DNA of 64,000 bases, taken from positions 1-64,000 of the forward strand of contig AJFK01000171.1 in NCBI GenBank assembly GCA_000467715.1, written 5' to 3'. This DNA comes from Hysterium pulicare CBS 123377. Lineage: Eukaryota; Ascomycota; Dothideomycetes; Hysteriales; Hysteriaceae. Positions within the stretch are counted from its first letter, which is position 1, and each line of letters begins with the position of its first letter. The notes below the pieces were generated by a model. It was not told the origin of the DNA, made no database searches, and worked only from the letters and a program-made list of their open reading frames with translations. Made by a program: the position numbers and the translations under genes. This document shows, one piece after another, positions 1-11,967 of this stretch.

Positions 1-260
1 AAAGTTAAGTTTTACTTTTTTTTAAATAGTTACTTTATTAAATAATTTATATATTTTATTAAAAATATTTTTAATATTAAATTAATATTTTTTTATAATA
101 TAAAAAAGTAAAAAAAATATAAAGAAGTAGATAGTTTATTTATATATTTACTAAATAATAAAGTAATTAAGTTATTATATAACTTTAATATACGCATTAT
201 ATAAGCATTAATATAATCTATCTAAAACTAGATCTATTTGTAGAGTATATACTATAGTAA
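1..260. other. AT-rich island at the left edge
   Basis: Almost pure A/T sequence with TTTAAATA/TAATAT runs and no coding potential. The switch to ordinary composition near base 260 is abrupt, just past the stop of the first gene. In ascomycetes such blocks are usually the remains of repeats mutated by repeat-induced point mutation (RIP). No element family can be recognised here. Confidence 0.6.
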
Positions 261-270
261 ATAGAGTGGT

Positions 271-1891
271 TTATTGCATCGGTTGCTCTTGGTCTTTCCG
301 AATGTGCGCCATCTCAATATCTATAATGTCGACGTGCCTCTCAAAGTGGTGGTGGCTGTTGGTGTTGGACCATGTGTAACTGCTTCCTAACGAGCCTTCG
401 TGTATTACTGGTATCTCACCACTGCCGAACCGTTTAAACTTCCCAGAGATGTTTCTACTACTTTTACTTCGATCTGTACGGCTCTGAAAAGAATTGCGCC
501 GAAGGAACAATGAAAGGGAGTATATCCTCTCCGTAAGTCGAGCATAGACCGATCTGGTGAGGATGGGAGCCAGGGTCGGAAGACATGCGGCGATGATCGA
601 CACAGTCATCTCTAGAAAAACCCAGGTCTGCACGAGCGTGTCGTATTCTGGTACCAAGCTTGTCAGCGTTGCTTAAGGTTCGACGTATCTTCTAGAAGTG
701 GAGAAGTGAACGAGAATGGAGGTTGTGGATAGCTTTCCATGCGAGCTGGGCCACTCATTAATGCCCAAGGTAGTTTGGACATAAAGCATAAAACTCATGT
801 CATATTTCTTTTGGTCGAAATAATACAGTCGGAGGACAGGTTAAGAAGGTGAACGGAGGATGTACGTACGCCATTTGTTCACATCAGCATCATTCGGATT
901 CGTTACTAGCTCGGCATTCTTGTACCAATAATGTATACGGATGGCTCCGGTAACGAGGCAGCTATCATGGATTGCGTTGTCAGTCTACTTCGATATCCCG
1001 GATAAGAGGTCAAATTGGGGATTATATCATGAAAACTCTATTTAACTTACAATGAACCAAGCCAGAATATGCCAATAACAGAGATCTTTCGCTTTATGGG
1101 CAACTGTAATTTTCGAAGAGACGGCAATGGGAAGAGCAAGATGATACCGTCAAATACAATGCTCAGAACAGGAACGGACAGCCCAAACTTAAAGTAGTCG
1201 AAGCGATATTTAGGGCTTTCGAGATCTTCCCAGGCAGATGATGGCACCGGATCGGCAATCAATAACTGCGCCTGCAACACATTCTTCGGTCAGTCGTCCC
1301 AGTAAACCGAAAGTTTAGAAACGGAGCATTAATAGATCAATCAAAACATACCACCAGGCTGGCAACTGCCCAGGCCAATATAATACTAACAGCAACCCAG
1401 ACGCACCGGTTAAAAAGTTCGTTGGCTTTGCCGAAGATGCGCTTGTAGAACAGAAGAACTGAGATCTTAATCGGAGCAATGACGAATATCAAGAGAATGG
1501 AACCGATTGCAACAGCCTGTAGAGAAGCATCAGGAACAAGCGCTTCAACCCTCTGCATATGGATGACTGACCTCAACAAATTTTTTAGCCGCCGTGAGGG
1601 GATCAACTTTAACCACGTCCACTCCGATCTGACTGGCTACGATAAAGATAGCGATGGCATAGCCCCACGATGCAATCTGGTCATCTTAGGTCAATGCTGT
1701 TGTAGATAGTTGATTCACACAATTCTGCTCACCAGACTAAGCAAAGCCATCCAGTCATCCCACTGGACACCTTGCTTGAGCTTGAGACGCAGGTAAAAGC
1801 GAACGGCTACAAAAAAGGTAGCGAGCCCTTCAAAGACCGCCGCTACGACTACAAAGTTCTTGCTGATAGGTGACTTCAGGTAGGCTTCCAT
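271..1891 (-). CDS. SAT4/PTH11-like integral membrane protein (rhodopsin-like fold)
   Basis: Predicted 372 aa from six exons: 1891-1733, 1676-1572, 1516-1352, 1271-1051, 961-870 and 647-271. All phases agree and all splice sites are GT-AG. It shows the usual order of a fungal SAT4 domain: an N-terminal membrane helix, then RFYLRLKLKQGVQWDDWM, then the helix with KISVLLFYKRIF, further helices ending in FPLPSLRKLQLPIKRK and GIFWLGSL, and a C-terminal helix with SIIAACLPTLAPIL. The tail after about residue 290 is polar and probably cytosolic. SAT4 members are seven-helix plasma-membrane proteins of poorly known function, and some resemble the receptor Pth11. Its place beside a terpene cyclase fits a cluster-associated sensor or membrane component, but that is inference. 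Exon 4 lacks the cysteine-rich extracellular motif seen in many relatives. Confidence 0.85.
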
Positions 1892-2968
1892 GTTTGCTCG
1901 CTAGTTAAGATCGAAGAAAACTCGTCGTAAACTTTTCAAATGTGTTAACGCGCGAATAAGGATCAGCCGAGAAGTGCTAGATATGTAAAGTCCTCACCAG
2001 TGTAAGCGAGGAAAGAATATGAGGGAGAGACGTTGCTTACTAGGTCCTCCTATAGAGATAGAACGCAAGTATAGTATGGAGACCGTTAAGAATTGCATCC
2101 TCAAGCACGGGCCGTTAGTAAATTGAAATCGCTGATCCCAAAGTGCTATGTAGCTTCAATCGGACTCAAATGGTGTCGGCGCATCCAATGATACCGCCCA
2201 CCAAGTAATGGGAACCACAGAGTTCCGTCCCGTTACACGCCCCGTTACATTTCCAACACATTCAACTAATTGCCGATAGCGGTACGGACTCCGATTATCC
2301 CTACTTCGCCAGGGACTAGATTGTGGCAAAGCTGAAAGCAGCGGCAACACAATAGTCTCAGCGGGCTGGAATATTATAGACCTGGAGATGGTGTAGAGAT
2401 CAGCCAAATGCTAGGCTTAAAGAAAGAGATTTGTTAGTCAATTTTCGTCATGCATTGAGGCACAGCAGGCGCGTAAATTTTTACAAGGAGCGGGATGCAT
2501 ATGAGGCATTTAAACCTTGACAAGGAGGGGGAAGCACAGCAAATCACGTTGCTGCGAGGCTGTCGGAATCCGAAAAATCATGCGGCCAACTGCCAACAGT
2601 TGCGCCTTGAAATAAGGCAAAATTGCATTTCAATTTGCAGAGAAGCACAGTAGCACTAGACTCTGTTGACTATCGAAAGAAGGCAAACTCGCATTGCAAA
2701 TTGGAGGGATGCATAGTAGGTACAAGCCTCTTTTTAGAAAATCTCGCGAAAATCTCTCAACCAATATAGTTTGCTTCACATGAGACGTTGAAATCCGGTC
2801 CGGAGTAGCATGCGGGCTGCTCAAGAAGTTCTCGGCTTTGGCCATGTATCAACCTATACCTATATCGCAGCCAGGGTTTAGATAATCATGGGGTTCTAAG
2901 CAGCTGCTCGCATAGAACAATATCTTACACCTCTCATCTTCCTCACTACCAAGTCAAAAGTCGCCCAC
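1892..2968. other. Intergenic region
   Basis: About 1.1 kb without a supported gene. Two loosely similar stretches at about 2616-2660 and 2681-2726 (each starting AAGGCAAA) suggest an old local duplication. Otherwise it holds the divergent promoters of the SAT4 gene and the EthD gene. Confidence 0.5.
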
Positions 2969-3545
2969 ATGGCTGAAAACACTGACACGCAGTCGAACAG
3001 CGCGAAGAAACAGTCGATGATCAAATTCGTTATCTACGTTAAACGCCACCCTTCTTTAAGTAGTACGGAGTTCCACGAGTTCGTGTGTACCTTTCTTTGC
3101 CACCGATTATGGTTCAATTAACGAGAGATTATAGGCGTTGGTCCAATGTACACGGTACTCTAGTCAAAGGTTGGCTCGCTGAAAAGGGCATTTACCGCTA
3201 TACACAAGTATGAGGCGACCTTTCACGTCCACCTGCTCCTCGCCGATGATATTTTGACTTTGCATATCCCAATTTTTCGTCTCCAGCCTGACAAAGATCC
3301 AGTATCACACACCACCTGAGATGGGTACGGAAGTTCTCGGAATTCATGATGATGCCAAAAGTTTGGACTTTGATGGACACGCCGAGGTTATCGTCCCAAA
3401 CATTGACATTTTGAAGAGGTTGGTCGAGGATAACTTTTTTTCTGAGTTTGCGAAGCCTGACGAGGCAGCGCTTGTGGACTTGAGTAGCGTGATGCGGACT
3501 ATTGGCTATGAGGAAATTCATGTGGATGATGGGAAGGTTGTCTAA
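2969..3545 (+). CDS. EthD-domain protein (dimeric alpha/beta-barrel)
   Basis: Predicted 143 aa from three exons (2969-3084, 3135-3207, 3303-3545) with consistent phases. The joined protein has the EthD signature throughout: MIKFVIYVKRHPSLSSTEF, then the WSNVHGTLV block, then YRYTQYHTPPEM across the second junction, and a C-terminal FDGHAEVIVPNID strand. EthD proteins are small ferredoxin-like dimers. In fungal secondary-metabolite clusters relatives act as cyclases, decarboxylases or dehydratases on polyketide or terpenoid intermediates, while many have no known role. Its location between the membrane protein and the terpene cyclase suggests a tailoring function. The substrate cannot be deduced. 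Confidence 0.82.
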
Positions 3546-3714
3546 TGAACCCATTAGAGATGGCTTCTGTACATTTCAATAGAAAGATAGTCACAACATG
3601 ATTACACAACCAATCTCTATCTTCCAGCTAGAAACAATATAGACCATTCAAATAACCATCTCTCTCTTTTCGCTTCTATACAATTGAATTCCTGGTTTGA
3701 TTGCTTGTAGAATC

Positions 3715-5366
3715 TTATTCATGACCGGTCTCTGCCGCTGTTGCTGCTGCATTGAGGATACTGGTCGAAGGCGCGATTGCCTTCACGGCCAGAGCAGTTG
3801 TAACGCCGCGATTCCCGATCCTCACGCCAGTCGACCCGTATCTATACATCCACCCAGACTCCCATCCTCCGTCTTGACACTGTAGACGTAGCAAGGTATG
3901 ACGATCTACGCTACATTCTATACCCAGCGAATCGCAGGTAAGTACTCGCATTGCCAGGTCTAGAGCACTTCCGCTTTTTCCAACTCGTTCTTGCACTCGA
4001 GATTTGAGAAGGGAACCTAATGTCTCCTGGAGATCGCGTTCATTGTTTGAAGACTGCAAAAGACGTCCGAAGAACCCGAGGCAGCAATCTGGAGATGGAT
4101 AGTAGCGGGTACCGTGTATATAAGTTCGATGCAAGAGTACGTCGTGAATATGCTGCAACGTGCGCGTGAGTTGATGGCCGCGACCGAAGCGGTAAAAACA
4201 TGCTAGTACATTTGCGCTAACAACCTCGTCGGTTCGAGGCTTCGCTCGATCGAAGTACGTCTATCATAACTCTTAGCGGATGGCTCACTAGCTTGATGGT
4301 GTTTGACGACTGACCAACACCGTGCCGTCAGAATTTACATATTGCGCCATTCTATCCAATACCGATGCAATGACTCCAGATTGTTCCGGGCGTAGGACTG
4401 TAAGTGCCAGAGAGGTGGTATCAAGGTCGTCTGGGAAACATCCTTCTGGAACAAGTGTGGCTTTTCCTATTCATCAGTGCTTGGTCAGCTGCTTTACGAC
4501 ATGATACGCATGGAAATATGGAGCGACAAGAATACTTACCCGCGAAAAAATTCCAAGTCCCTTTGGAGTTCGACGTTATATCGACAAGGTGTCTAGGAGA
4601 AACCTTCAGCTCCCGAGGAAGTTCAATTCTCATTTCTCGCCTGTAAAACTCACCGATCTTGAGTCGCTTCTAGTATCAATAATTGTGCAAAATTGTCTGG
4701 CACGATGACACCGCTGTCGGTAATGGAATCAAACTGCTTCGCATTCCGGTAGAGATATTCGTAGCCTCTTGCGACTGGACCGTCGAATAGGGATTGTAAA
4801 GTGTGGACGGTCGAGTTGTCGAAAACAATGCCGATAATTCCCAGACCCGCTGCTGCAAGCACATTTTCTTGCTTGTCGTCCACAAACACAACTTGTCCGG
4901 GAGCTAATTCGATTTTCTTTAGAACGTACGAGAAGAAATCATGGTCTGGCTTGCGCATGCCAACCCCTCCCGAAGTAAACACCCGATCGAAAAGAGTCCA
5001 ATCCATCTTTTCCGACAGAGCAGCAAAATCCTCCCTAGACACGTTTGACATGGCGTACACGTTAACCAAGGCACTTTCTCTCAAGTCCTTAAGGAACTTC
5101 ACTAACTTGTCATTAGGCTGCAAAGACTCGCGGGCTTGAGAAAAGGCTTCGGCAACCTGCGAGGCCTCGACAGAGAATTCTTGAGCAATCTGCTCATAGC
5201 ATGCACCTTGTTGAAGACGACCGCATTCATACTCAAACCAGGTAGATGAGGATAGTATCTTTCGAAGTGTCCCAGCTGATATAGCGGTATTTGTGTTGGA
5301 GGACCACGTAAATAAGACATCGCCTAGGTCGAGAATTATCCCTTTCATAGGAAGCTGAGGAAACAT
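3715..5366 (-). CDS. HAD-fused class II terpene cyclase (drimane-type sesquiterpene synthase, AstC-like)
   Basis: Predicted 487 aa from four exons: 5366-4654, 4592-4540, 4466-4315 and 4260-3715. Residues ~1-225 form a HAD-like phosphatase domain: motif I LDLGDVLF, motif II AMSNVS, the lysine in GMRKPD, and motif IV VFVDDKQENV. The second half is a terpene-cyclase beta-type barrel with the class II acid motif DLDTTS (residues ~273-278) and a late QCQDGGW block. This architecture matches the fungal HAD-type terpene cyclases such as AstC of the astellolide pathway, which protonate and cyclise farnesyl diphosphate to a drimane skeleton and remove phosphate. An ATG six codons further in (5348) is an equally good start. 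The neighbouring P450, SDR and EthD genes fit oxidative tailoring. Both domains look intact, so I expect an active enzyme. The exact product (drimenol, albicanol or related) is not predictable from sequence. Confidence 0.88.
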
Positions 5367-6171
5367 CCTGTGAGTTGGTGTAGTAAGTTTGAGCTGCTTG
5401 CTATTAGGTCGATCGAAGATGCACGACTTATATGCACGGCAGAGCAGCGTACCAGAGGCTGGCGGCAGAGTCAACGCAGGAGCTCGGCCCCAGGCTAGCA
5501 GGGTGGCTGAAATCCCCTTTACAGATGTAAGAAAGAGCTATCAGCTTCGTGGAGGTTAAGTAATGCTTGTTGTATGTGATTATTAGAGTATCAACTGTAT
5601 CCCCTTTGTAATACCAACCAACACCTTCTTTACACGGTACGCACAAACTCAGTTACCAGCTAGGGGTGATTGTGAAGACTTCCGCTTTTGTAGAGCTGCA
5701 ATGATGCCTCCCGTACATTTTCAGCCCCCATCCCTCTCACAAACTTTGTTGGTCATGTTCCTATGAGATCATCAGGCGAGTAAGGATCGGATATTGTTAC
5801 AGGCAGGCTGTAAATCGAACATGAGGCGAATGCGGCACAGTGCTCAAGAGCAGCGAGAAAAAGGATAAGCAAGTAAATTCACCTGCAATCATCCCTGCAG
5901 GCGGCGTATGGCCGCCGTGCTGTTGTGGTTGTACCAGCAAGGGGATGTCAGGGAGGTCTACATGCAACCAACACCTGCAAGTGCAATGCCAGTCAAAAGT
6001 CGAGCTCACAACCGCTCCTAATGTAGTTTAGTTCTCAATTCCTGCTAAATATATCGGCTTTAACCTTAGGATCTTCCACGGAGAACCCTTTAAAAACGTC
6101 CGCACTCATTCTTTTTCTGTATTATTAGGAAGTATTTCGTCTTCTGCAAATTTATCTTTACCAGTATTAGG
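5367..6171. promoter_or_regulatory. Divergent promoter region between terpene cyclase and P450
   Basis: About 800 bases between two divergently transcribed cluster genes. No coding segment is supported. It presumably carries both promoters. I could not identify a convincing paired Zn2Cys6 operator by eye. Confidence 0.5.
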
Positions 6172-7908
6172 ATGGATTCTATGGCGGTCCTCGAGTTTAT
6201 GAGACACCCTCGGCTTCCTATGTCGAAAACAATGTTGATCTGTCTCGTGGTATCAGTTGTCCCGGTCTTACTTCCATTGTTCAAAGCGCTAACTTTTCCC
6301 ACCCCTAGAGCGTCTTTGCACTCGCATTCAAGATCTTGTACAATATTTTCTTCCACCCTTTATCTGCGTTTAAAGGCCCGAAGTATCTCACAACTTCCGA
6401 CATACCACTATCAGTTCTCCAACTCCGTGGAACAAGTCATCACGCACTTAAGAAAGCTCATGAGAAGTACGGTGATGTCGTCCGGATTGGTCCTTCCACG
6501 CTTTCGTTTATCGATCCGTCAGCATGGAACGATATCTACGGTTATCGAAATGGTCGTGCAGTTCTACCAAAAGACCCCCAGTTCTACAATGAAATGGTCC
6601 TCGATCAAAAGACCATTACTATGGCAAGCGATGACGATGCGGTGCCGATCCGGAGAGCTATAAATCCAGCCTTCTCACACAAAGCCCTACTCGAACAAGA
6701 ACCAATGATGCAAAGTCATATCCAACGTCTAATGATGCAGCTCACTAAGGCCAGCTACGATGGTTGCAGCGTCGACATCCGAAAATGGTTGGTCTTTTCC
6801 ATGTTTGACATCAACAGCGACTTCGCGTTTGGTGAGGACATGGGCTGCGTATCCAGCGGTTCATTCCACGAATGGGTACAGTTCGTTATCGACTATTTCT
6901 ACGCTGCTACGCTCCTCCATCAGTGCTACAAGTTCCCGCCGCTCAATCGACTGCTGGCATTGTGTATTCCGAGGTCAATCAGAGAACAGCATCGGCGGCA
7001 TAATGAGGCTTCCCTGCAGCGAGTCCGCCGTCGTATGAACACAGAAATCGAGCGTCCGGACTTCATGTATCACTTTGTACAACATGCTAAGAAGGAAGGG
7101 CTTTCTACACCTGTTATCGAAGCCCAGGCTTCTGTCGTTATCCTCGCAGGCAGTGAGACATCATCTGTTGCGCTTACTGCTGCGGTGTACCACATTCTCA
7201 GCAATCCGCACGTCTACGAGAGACTTTGCGAAGAGGTCCTTGGCGCTTTTGAAACGGTAGGAGATATAGGGCTTCAGGATGTGCTCTCCAAGTTGCCGTA
7301 TCTCGATGCCGTCGTACAGGAAACACTTCGTATTCACACGCCGCTTGCCAATGGCTTCACCCGAATCGTTCCAGACGCAAAGGGAGCCATGATCAGCGGA
7401 AACTGGGTTCCTCAAGGGGTAAGTGAAGCAAGTTCCTGCCTTGACTCTATGTTCTCTCATACTTTACGCCATTTTTATGTCTGGCCCGGTCGTTTCAGTA
7501 ATCCTGGCTCACATGTTTTGAACTATGCAGACGGTTGTCACCATCAACCATTATTGCTCAAACACTTCTACGCGAAATTTTCGCGAGCCACTATCGTTCA
7601 TTCCGGACCGATGGCTCAGCGATCCGGCGTATGATAATGACAAGATAGACGTCGTGCAGCCGTTTTCAGTTGGGCCGAGAAACTGCCCTGGCAAGATGTA
7701 AGTGACGACTGCCTTACTTTCAGACATGTGGTCCTAACGAAACCTTTGCAGGTTTGCTCTCAACAATATCAAGTTGATCCTAACGCATCTAGTCTGGAGC
7801 TTCGATATGAAGCTTGACGAAGGGGCAGAAAACTGGGGAGTGGGGCAGAAAGTCTTCAATGGGTGGGTTCAGCCTGCACTGCCTGTTTTGTTGAAGAGGC
7901 GAGGATGA
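6172..7908 (+). CDS. Cytochrome P450 monooxygenase (cluster tailoring enzyme)
   Basis: Predicted 503 aa from four exons: 6172-6249, 6309-7418, 7531-7697 and 7752-7908, phases consistent. The N-terminus has a hydrophobic anchor ([20 protein letters not shown]) running into [13 protein letters not shown], the usual start of microsomal fungal P450s. The I-helix carries AGSETSS, the K-helix ExxR is ETLRIHTP, the PERF-like block is FIPDRW, and the haem loop is [12 protein letters not shown] with the cysteine ligand. It resembles the isotrichodermin C-15 hydroxylase/benzoate 4-monooxygenase-like fungal families. It is divergent from the HAD/terpene cyclase and followed by an SDR, so hydroxylation of a drimane intermediate in the endoplasmic reticulum is the simplest role. 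The position of oxidation is unknown. Confidence 0.88.
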
Positions 7909-9190
7909 AATGCACTCTTTCTCCGCCAGTAGGGTGGCAATTTCAGGAAAAAGATTCATTCAACGTTGTCTTGGGATATGTTAAAAACGGGGCTTCTAGT
8001 GCTGGAGGACTTAGACTTGTGACCCACATGTGGTTGATTCCAACACATTCCCTTGACTTACCTCCTCCCAACAAATTAACCTTGGTCTTGACATATAATG
8101 TTAGCCGACATGGACCACCATTCACTGTATTCTAAGTTCTCTCGACAGACTGAACAGCGAGAAGAGGCTTAGAAGCCTCAATGAAGGTGAATAGACATGC
8201 GGGGCGAGCTGTGCACCTTCCTGAACTAATATTCTTTTCGGGTGTCTATTGGGTCAGAAGTAGATTTACTGTAGACGTTTCCTCCAAAGAGCCGTTTAAA
8301 CAGGGAATCGAACTCAACTTCCGGCCTTTGAGGTTCCAATTTCGTGATCCGGGCTTGCAGCCATTCTAAATCCAGGATTACCTAGATAACTCGGGAGAAA
8401 AAGGGAACAGAGAAGCGTACAATGGGCCGGCACGATTCTTTCCTTCTAATCAGCAATCCTGGGGATGATGCTGACGGCTGTGGCGATAATAGTTATTATG
8501 CTGCGTATGGTGCGCTGCATGTTGCATGATGTAGACCAAGAGCGGATATAGACGTGCAAGGCCAAATTCCAACCTGGCCCCAAACGCTCCCTCGGTTGCA
8601 CCACAGTCTAACCCCGGCGCTTGCCTAGTAATAGCTTTATTGCTTGGCCCCAGTCTGCAACGGCCCGCACCCGCGGATTGAGCATGACGAGCCCGACGAG
8701 GCACATGCGTGCAGCGGCTATTTAGATACTTACATGGGATTTCCGCAGGGTATCGCAAGGCAACACCGTTGACCTCTACCGCTTTGATAACACTGAATAT
8801 GCGGCTTGACTAATTCAGAAGTGTAAAACCATTCGGTTTCTCCACTCGTGTCCAAAATGCACGCCGATAAGGCAAGAGAGTGGCGATAGACCTTCTTCAC
8901 GTACGTGCGCACTCAGCTCAAGCGGCAAGACAAGACAGGCAGGTGACGCAAGGCAGCTTCCTTGCAAGGTTCGAGACATTGCCATCCTAGACCGCGTCAC
9001 ACGATACGTATTGTTGCTTGCGATTATGTTCGGCAACCCGACCGATGCATCATTGTCAAAGGTGAACAGAAAAAGATCTAGGAAACAAGGACTCTTTTCA
9101 AAGATCATTACCTGCCACAAAATAGTATCACTTGAAAATTATTCAATCTAAAAATATCGCCATCTTTTTTATCTAGGTTTCCCAATAATC
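7909..9190. other. Intergenic region
   Basis: Nearly 1.3 kb with no supported coding sequence, RNA or repeat. Short open frames here have no family resemblance and no splice-linked partners. Confidence 0.5.
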
Positions 9191-10362
9191 ATGGGGGGAG
9201 TCTTCAGCCAGTTTTTCTTCATTCCCGCGCCGCCCATCACCGGGCAAAACTGTCCAGATCAAACGGGCCGGGTATGTCCATACAACTCTTTGGCACAAAT
9301 TGTATTTGAGTAATAACGCATTTCTAGGTTTTCATGGTGACTGGAGGATATAGTGGCGTTGGATTTGAGCTTTCCAAGATCCTTTACGAGCATAATGCCA
9401 CAGTTTACATAGCCGGCCGCTCGCAATCGAAAGCTTCCATTGCCATTTCCAATATAAGAAGGGCTTCACCAAAAAGTTACGGCCGTCTAGAGTTTCTACT
9501 CGTCGACTTATCGGACTTATCTACTATCAAATCTGGGATCAAGGCCTTCCTAGCGCAACAGGAGAAACTTGACGTCCTTGTGAACAATGCCGGTGTAAGT
9601 CGGACGCAGGAAGGCTCACGACGTTCATAGATGCAGATTACTAACTTTTTGACTGCGACGCGCATAGGTTATGTTAAAGGGTAGCAATGACCCTCGACAC
9701 AACGAAGTACATATCGGAACAAACTGCGTTGGTCCGTGCCTCCTGTACAAGTCACTTCTTCCAATCCTCACGAAGACCGCTGCATCGTCCCCAACAGGCA
9801 GTGTCCGCGTCCTGTGGGCTGGGTCTATCGCAGTACAAGTGAACGCGCCTAAGCCTGGCGGAATGGAAGTGGATGACACAGGCCGACCAAATGACACGGA
9901 CGAGCTGTCCAGCTACGGACAAAGTAAAGTGGGCAATGTATTCCTGGCGCGAACATATGCCAAGACAACACTGCAGACGGGAGTAGTGCACGCTTCCTTC
10001 AATCCGGGCAATCTTAGGAGTGAGCTACAGCGGCACTGGCACGGCCTAGAGCTTACATTTATGGTGAATACCCTAACTTCTTCTGAAAATCCACAGCGCT
10101 TACTGGAGTTCCCGGCTAACGTCATTCGAAGAAGAATTTCTTGTTCTATCCGGCTATCAATGGCGCATACACTGAGCTCTGGGCGGCGCTCGCACCCGAC
10201 CTGACGCCTGGACGAAGTGGAGCGTACATCTACCCATGGGGGCGATTCGGAGGTCTTCCGGAAGGCATTGAAATATCCTTGAAGGAACCATCGGAGGGAG
10301 GAACAGGTCTGGCGACCAAATTTATATCTTGGTGTGAAAAGCAGACTGATCCTTATCTCTAG
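9191..10362 (+). CDS. Short-chain dehydrogenase/reductase (retinol-dehydrogenase-like SDR)
   Basis: Predicted 324 aa from four exons: 9191-9271, 9328-9594, 9668-10063 and about 10132-10362. The last acceptor could equally be three bases later. A CTAAC branch site precedes it. The Rossmann motif is TGGYSGVG, NNAG follows, and the catalytic YxxxK lies in SSYGQSK. The C-terminal GAYTELWAALAPDL and SGAYIYPWGRF blocks are typical of the fungal retinol-dehydrogenase-like SDRs that begin with a short PDLTGK-like leader (here CPDQTGR). It probably oxidises or reduces an alcohol or ketone with NAD(P)(H). Its place downstream of the P450 suggests it converts a hydroxyl made there to a carbonyl. It looks complete. 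Confidence 0.85.
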
Positions 10363-11415
10363 CTCGGTAGGTATGGAGAACACAGTAACAAATGAGTCTA
10401 CTAGTCCATGACAGAAACATTTTGGGGAATATCCAAATATTTTGGGAAGAATCAGGCAGAACAGTAGGGAAATTGACAAAGACGTCTCATTGGAAAATAT
10501 GCATTCAGGAATCCATGATGATCGTGTCCGAAATGGAGATAGCAAGTTGGATTGACTGGGAACGGTACCAGAGAAGACGTCCTTTGAGGCCTGATTTGCC
10601 GAATCCCTTTTCGAGAGTCGCATCTTTCGGTGACACGGAGCCAGTTTTTGTGGTTTCCATTTTTTGAGTTAACGGCTGCGCAGCCATTTAATCCATTTAG
10701 TCAATTGTTATCCTGTTCCCACTGCACTTTGGCTTGCCAGCTCGTGATGGGTAGCTAGGGAACGTTGCTAGACTGCTGAGAGCCTCTCCCGATTGACTAG
10801 GATTACGTGCGTACTCTTCTCCGCACCTATAACTCAAGCAGTTCCACCACCGGCACAGCGAATGCTTCGATTAGCCACAAAAGCAGTGCGTATAATTGTG
10901 TAGATTAGAGTAGACCCAAAGCTTAATCTATTTTATCTAGCTAATTTTATATCTTAATCCTAATTTTTTGAATATTTATATATATTGAAAAATAGATGAA
11001 GATCTTCGATTTTTAAGAGCATTAAAGACCTAAATCTAATCCCATCTATAAATTTAATCTAGTCATTTAAAAGTCTCAGCTCTATCTGGATTGCGGTAAC
11101 TCGCCTGCTCTATTGCGACTAATGGGCGAAAGTCGCACCCCACCCTCGAAGTCTTGGGCCTATCGTTTGCGGACTTAGATCTGCACCACGGCGATAAAGA
11201 CTCAGCCTTCATTCAGACTTGTGCGCGAAAAATTGAAAATAGTGCGGTACAGAGCACAACGGTAGGGATATTGCTAGCATCCGGCGAAGGGTTATGCCGA
11301 CTCTCTGCCTACTGCAAGGCAAACCTGAAGAATTCCGAGACATGGTTGCACTTTGACGGTAGTACGCGGATGGATCTTTAGGAATATACTGTGGTATGGT
11401 TGGAGTTTGTTGTAG
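10363..11415. other. Intergenic region with an AT-rich island
   Basis: No gene is supported. Bases about 10890-11075 are strongly AT-rich and similar in texture to the left edge of the window. This is probably the mutated remains of a repeat. The family is not identifiable. Confidence 0.5.
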
Positions 11416-11575
11416 TATGGATGGGTGTATGGTTTATATTGCGGCACGGGCAGCGGGTTGACAAGGGATACCGAACAAACCGACCGGTCAGCCAAATGCA
11501 CCGGGTACCCTGGCACCATCTACGAGCCGGAAGGATCTCTGGCGCCGAACAAATGCAATTACCTGCAGACTTTCG
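11416..11575 (+). other. Possible orphan exon of a small cysteine-containing protein
   Basis: An open segment bounded by an acceptor-like TTGTAG and a clean GTAAGT donor. It would encode about 53 residues with YGLYCGTGSG, CTGYPGTIYEPEG and NKCNYLQTF. Even spacing of cysteines and the Gly/Pro/Tyr content recall secreted fungal proteins, but no start exon or downstream exon could be linked. It may be a relic or chance. Confidence 0.22.
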
Positions 11576-11648
11576 GTAAGTAAAAACGGTTGCATTCCGT
11601 GTCTTCATCTAATGCTTGATGATCTATCCCTCGTAGGGAGGTTCCAAG

Positions 11649-11783
11649 GCATCGTTTCTCACTGCATCATTTCTTACTGCATCGTTTCTCACTGCATCAT
11701 TTCTCACTGCATCGTTTCTCACTGCATCGTTTCTCACTGCATCGTTTCTCACTGCATCATTTCTCACTGCATCGTTTCTCACT
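11649..11783. repeat. 15-bp minisatellite, nine tandem units
   Basis: Nine head-to-tail copies of GCATCGTTTCTCACT, differing from each other only at a G/A and a single C/T position. The unit length is a multiple of three, so the complementary strand stays open and would read a repeated VRNDA pentapeptide. No gene context supports its being translated. Confidence 0.95.
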
Positions 11784-11967
11784 AAGGCAAATGCGTTGAC
11801 AATGCTCCATATATCGCTATTGGCTGCACTACTACTCAAAGAGGTGCCCGTAACTAAAAAGCATCCTGCTGAATTGCCGATCGGTTCCATAACCCCGGAA
11901 TCCCCAACCGCACTCCCAATATAAACACATGATTCTGCAATTGGAAACACCGGTGGGGCTGACTTAC

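Noticed and set aside
6172-6663. A separate small protein at the P450 start
   Set aside because: Only its first 26 codons are used. A 59-nt intron then moves into the P450 frame ([14 protein letters not shown]), so it is exon 1 of the P450.
11649-11783. CRISPR-like array
   Set aside because: The units are contiguous 15-bp copies with no spacers, and the genome is fungal. It is a minisatellite.
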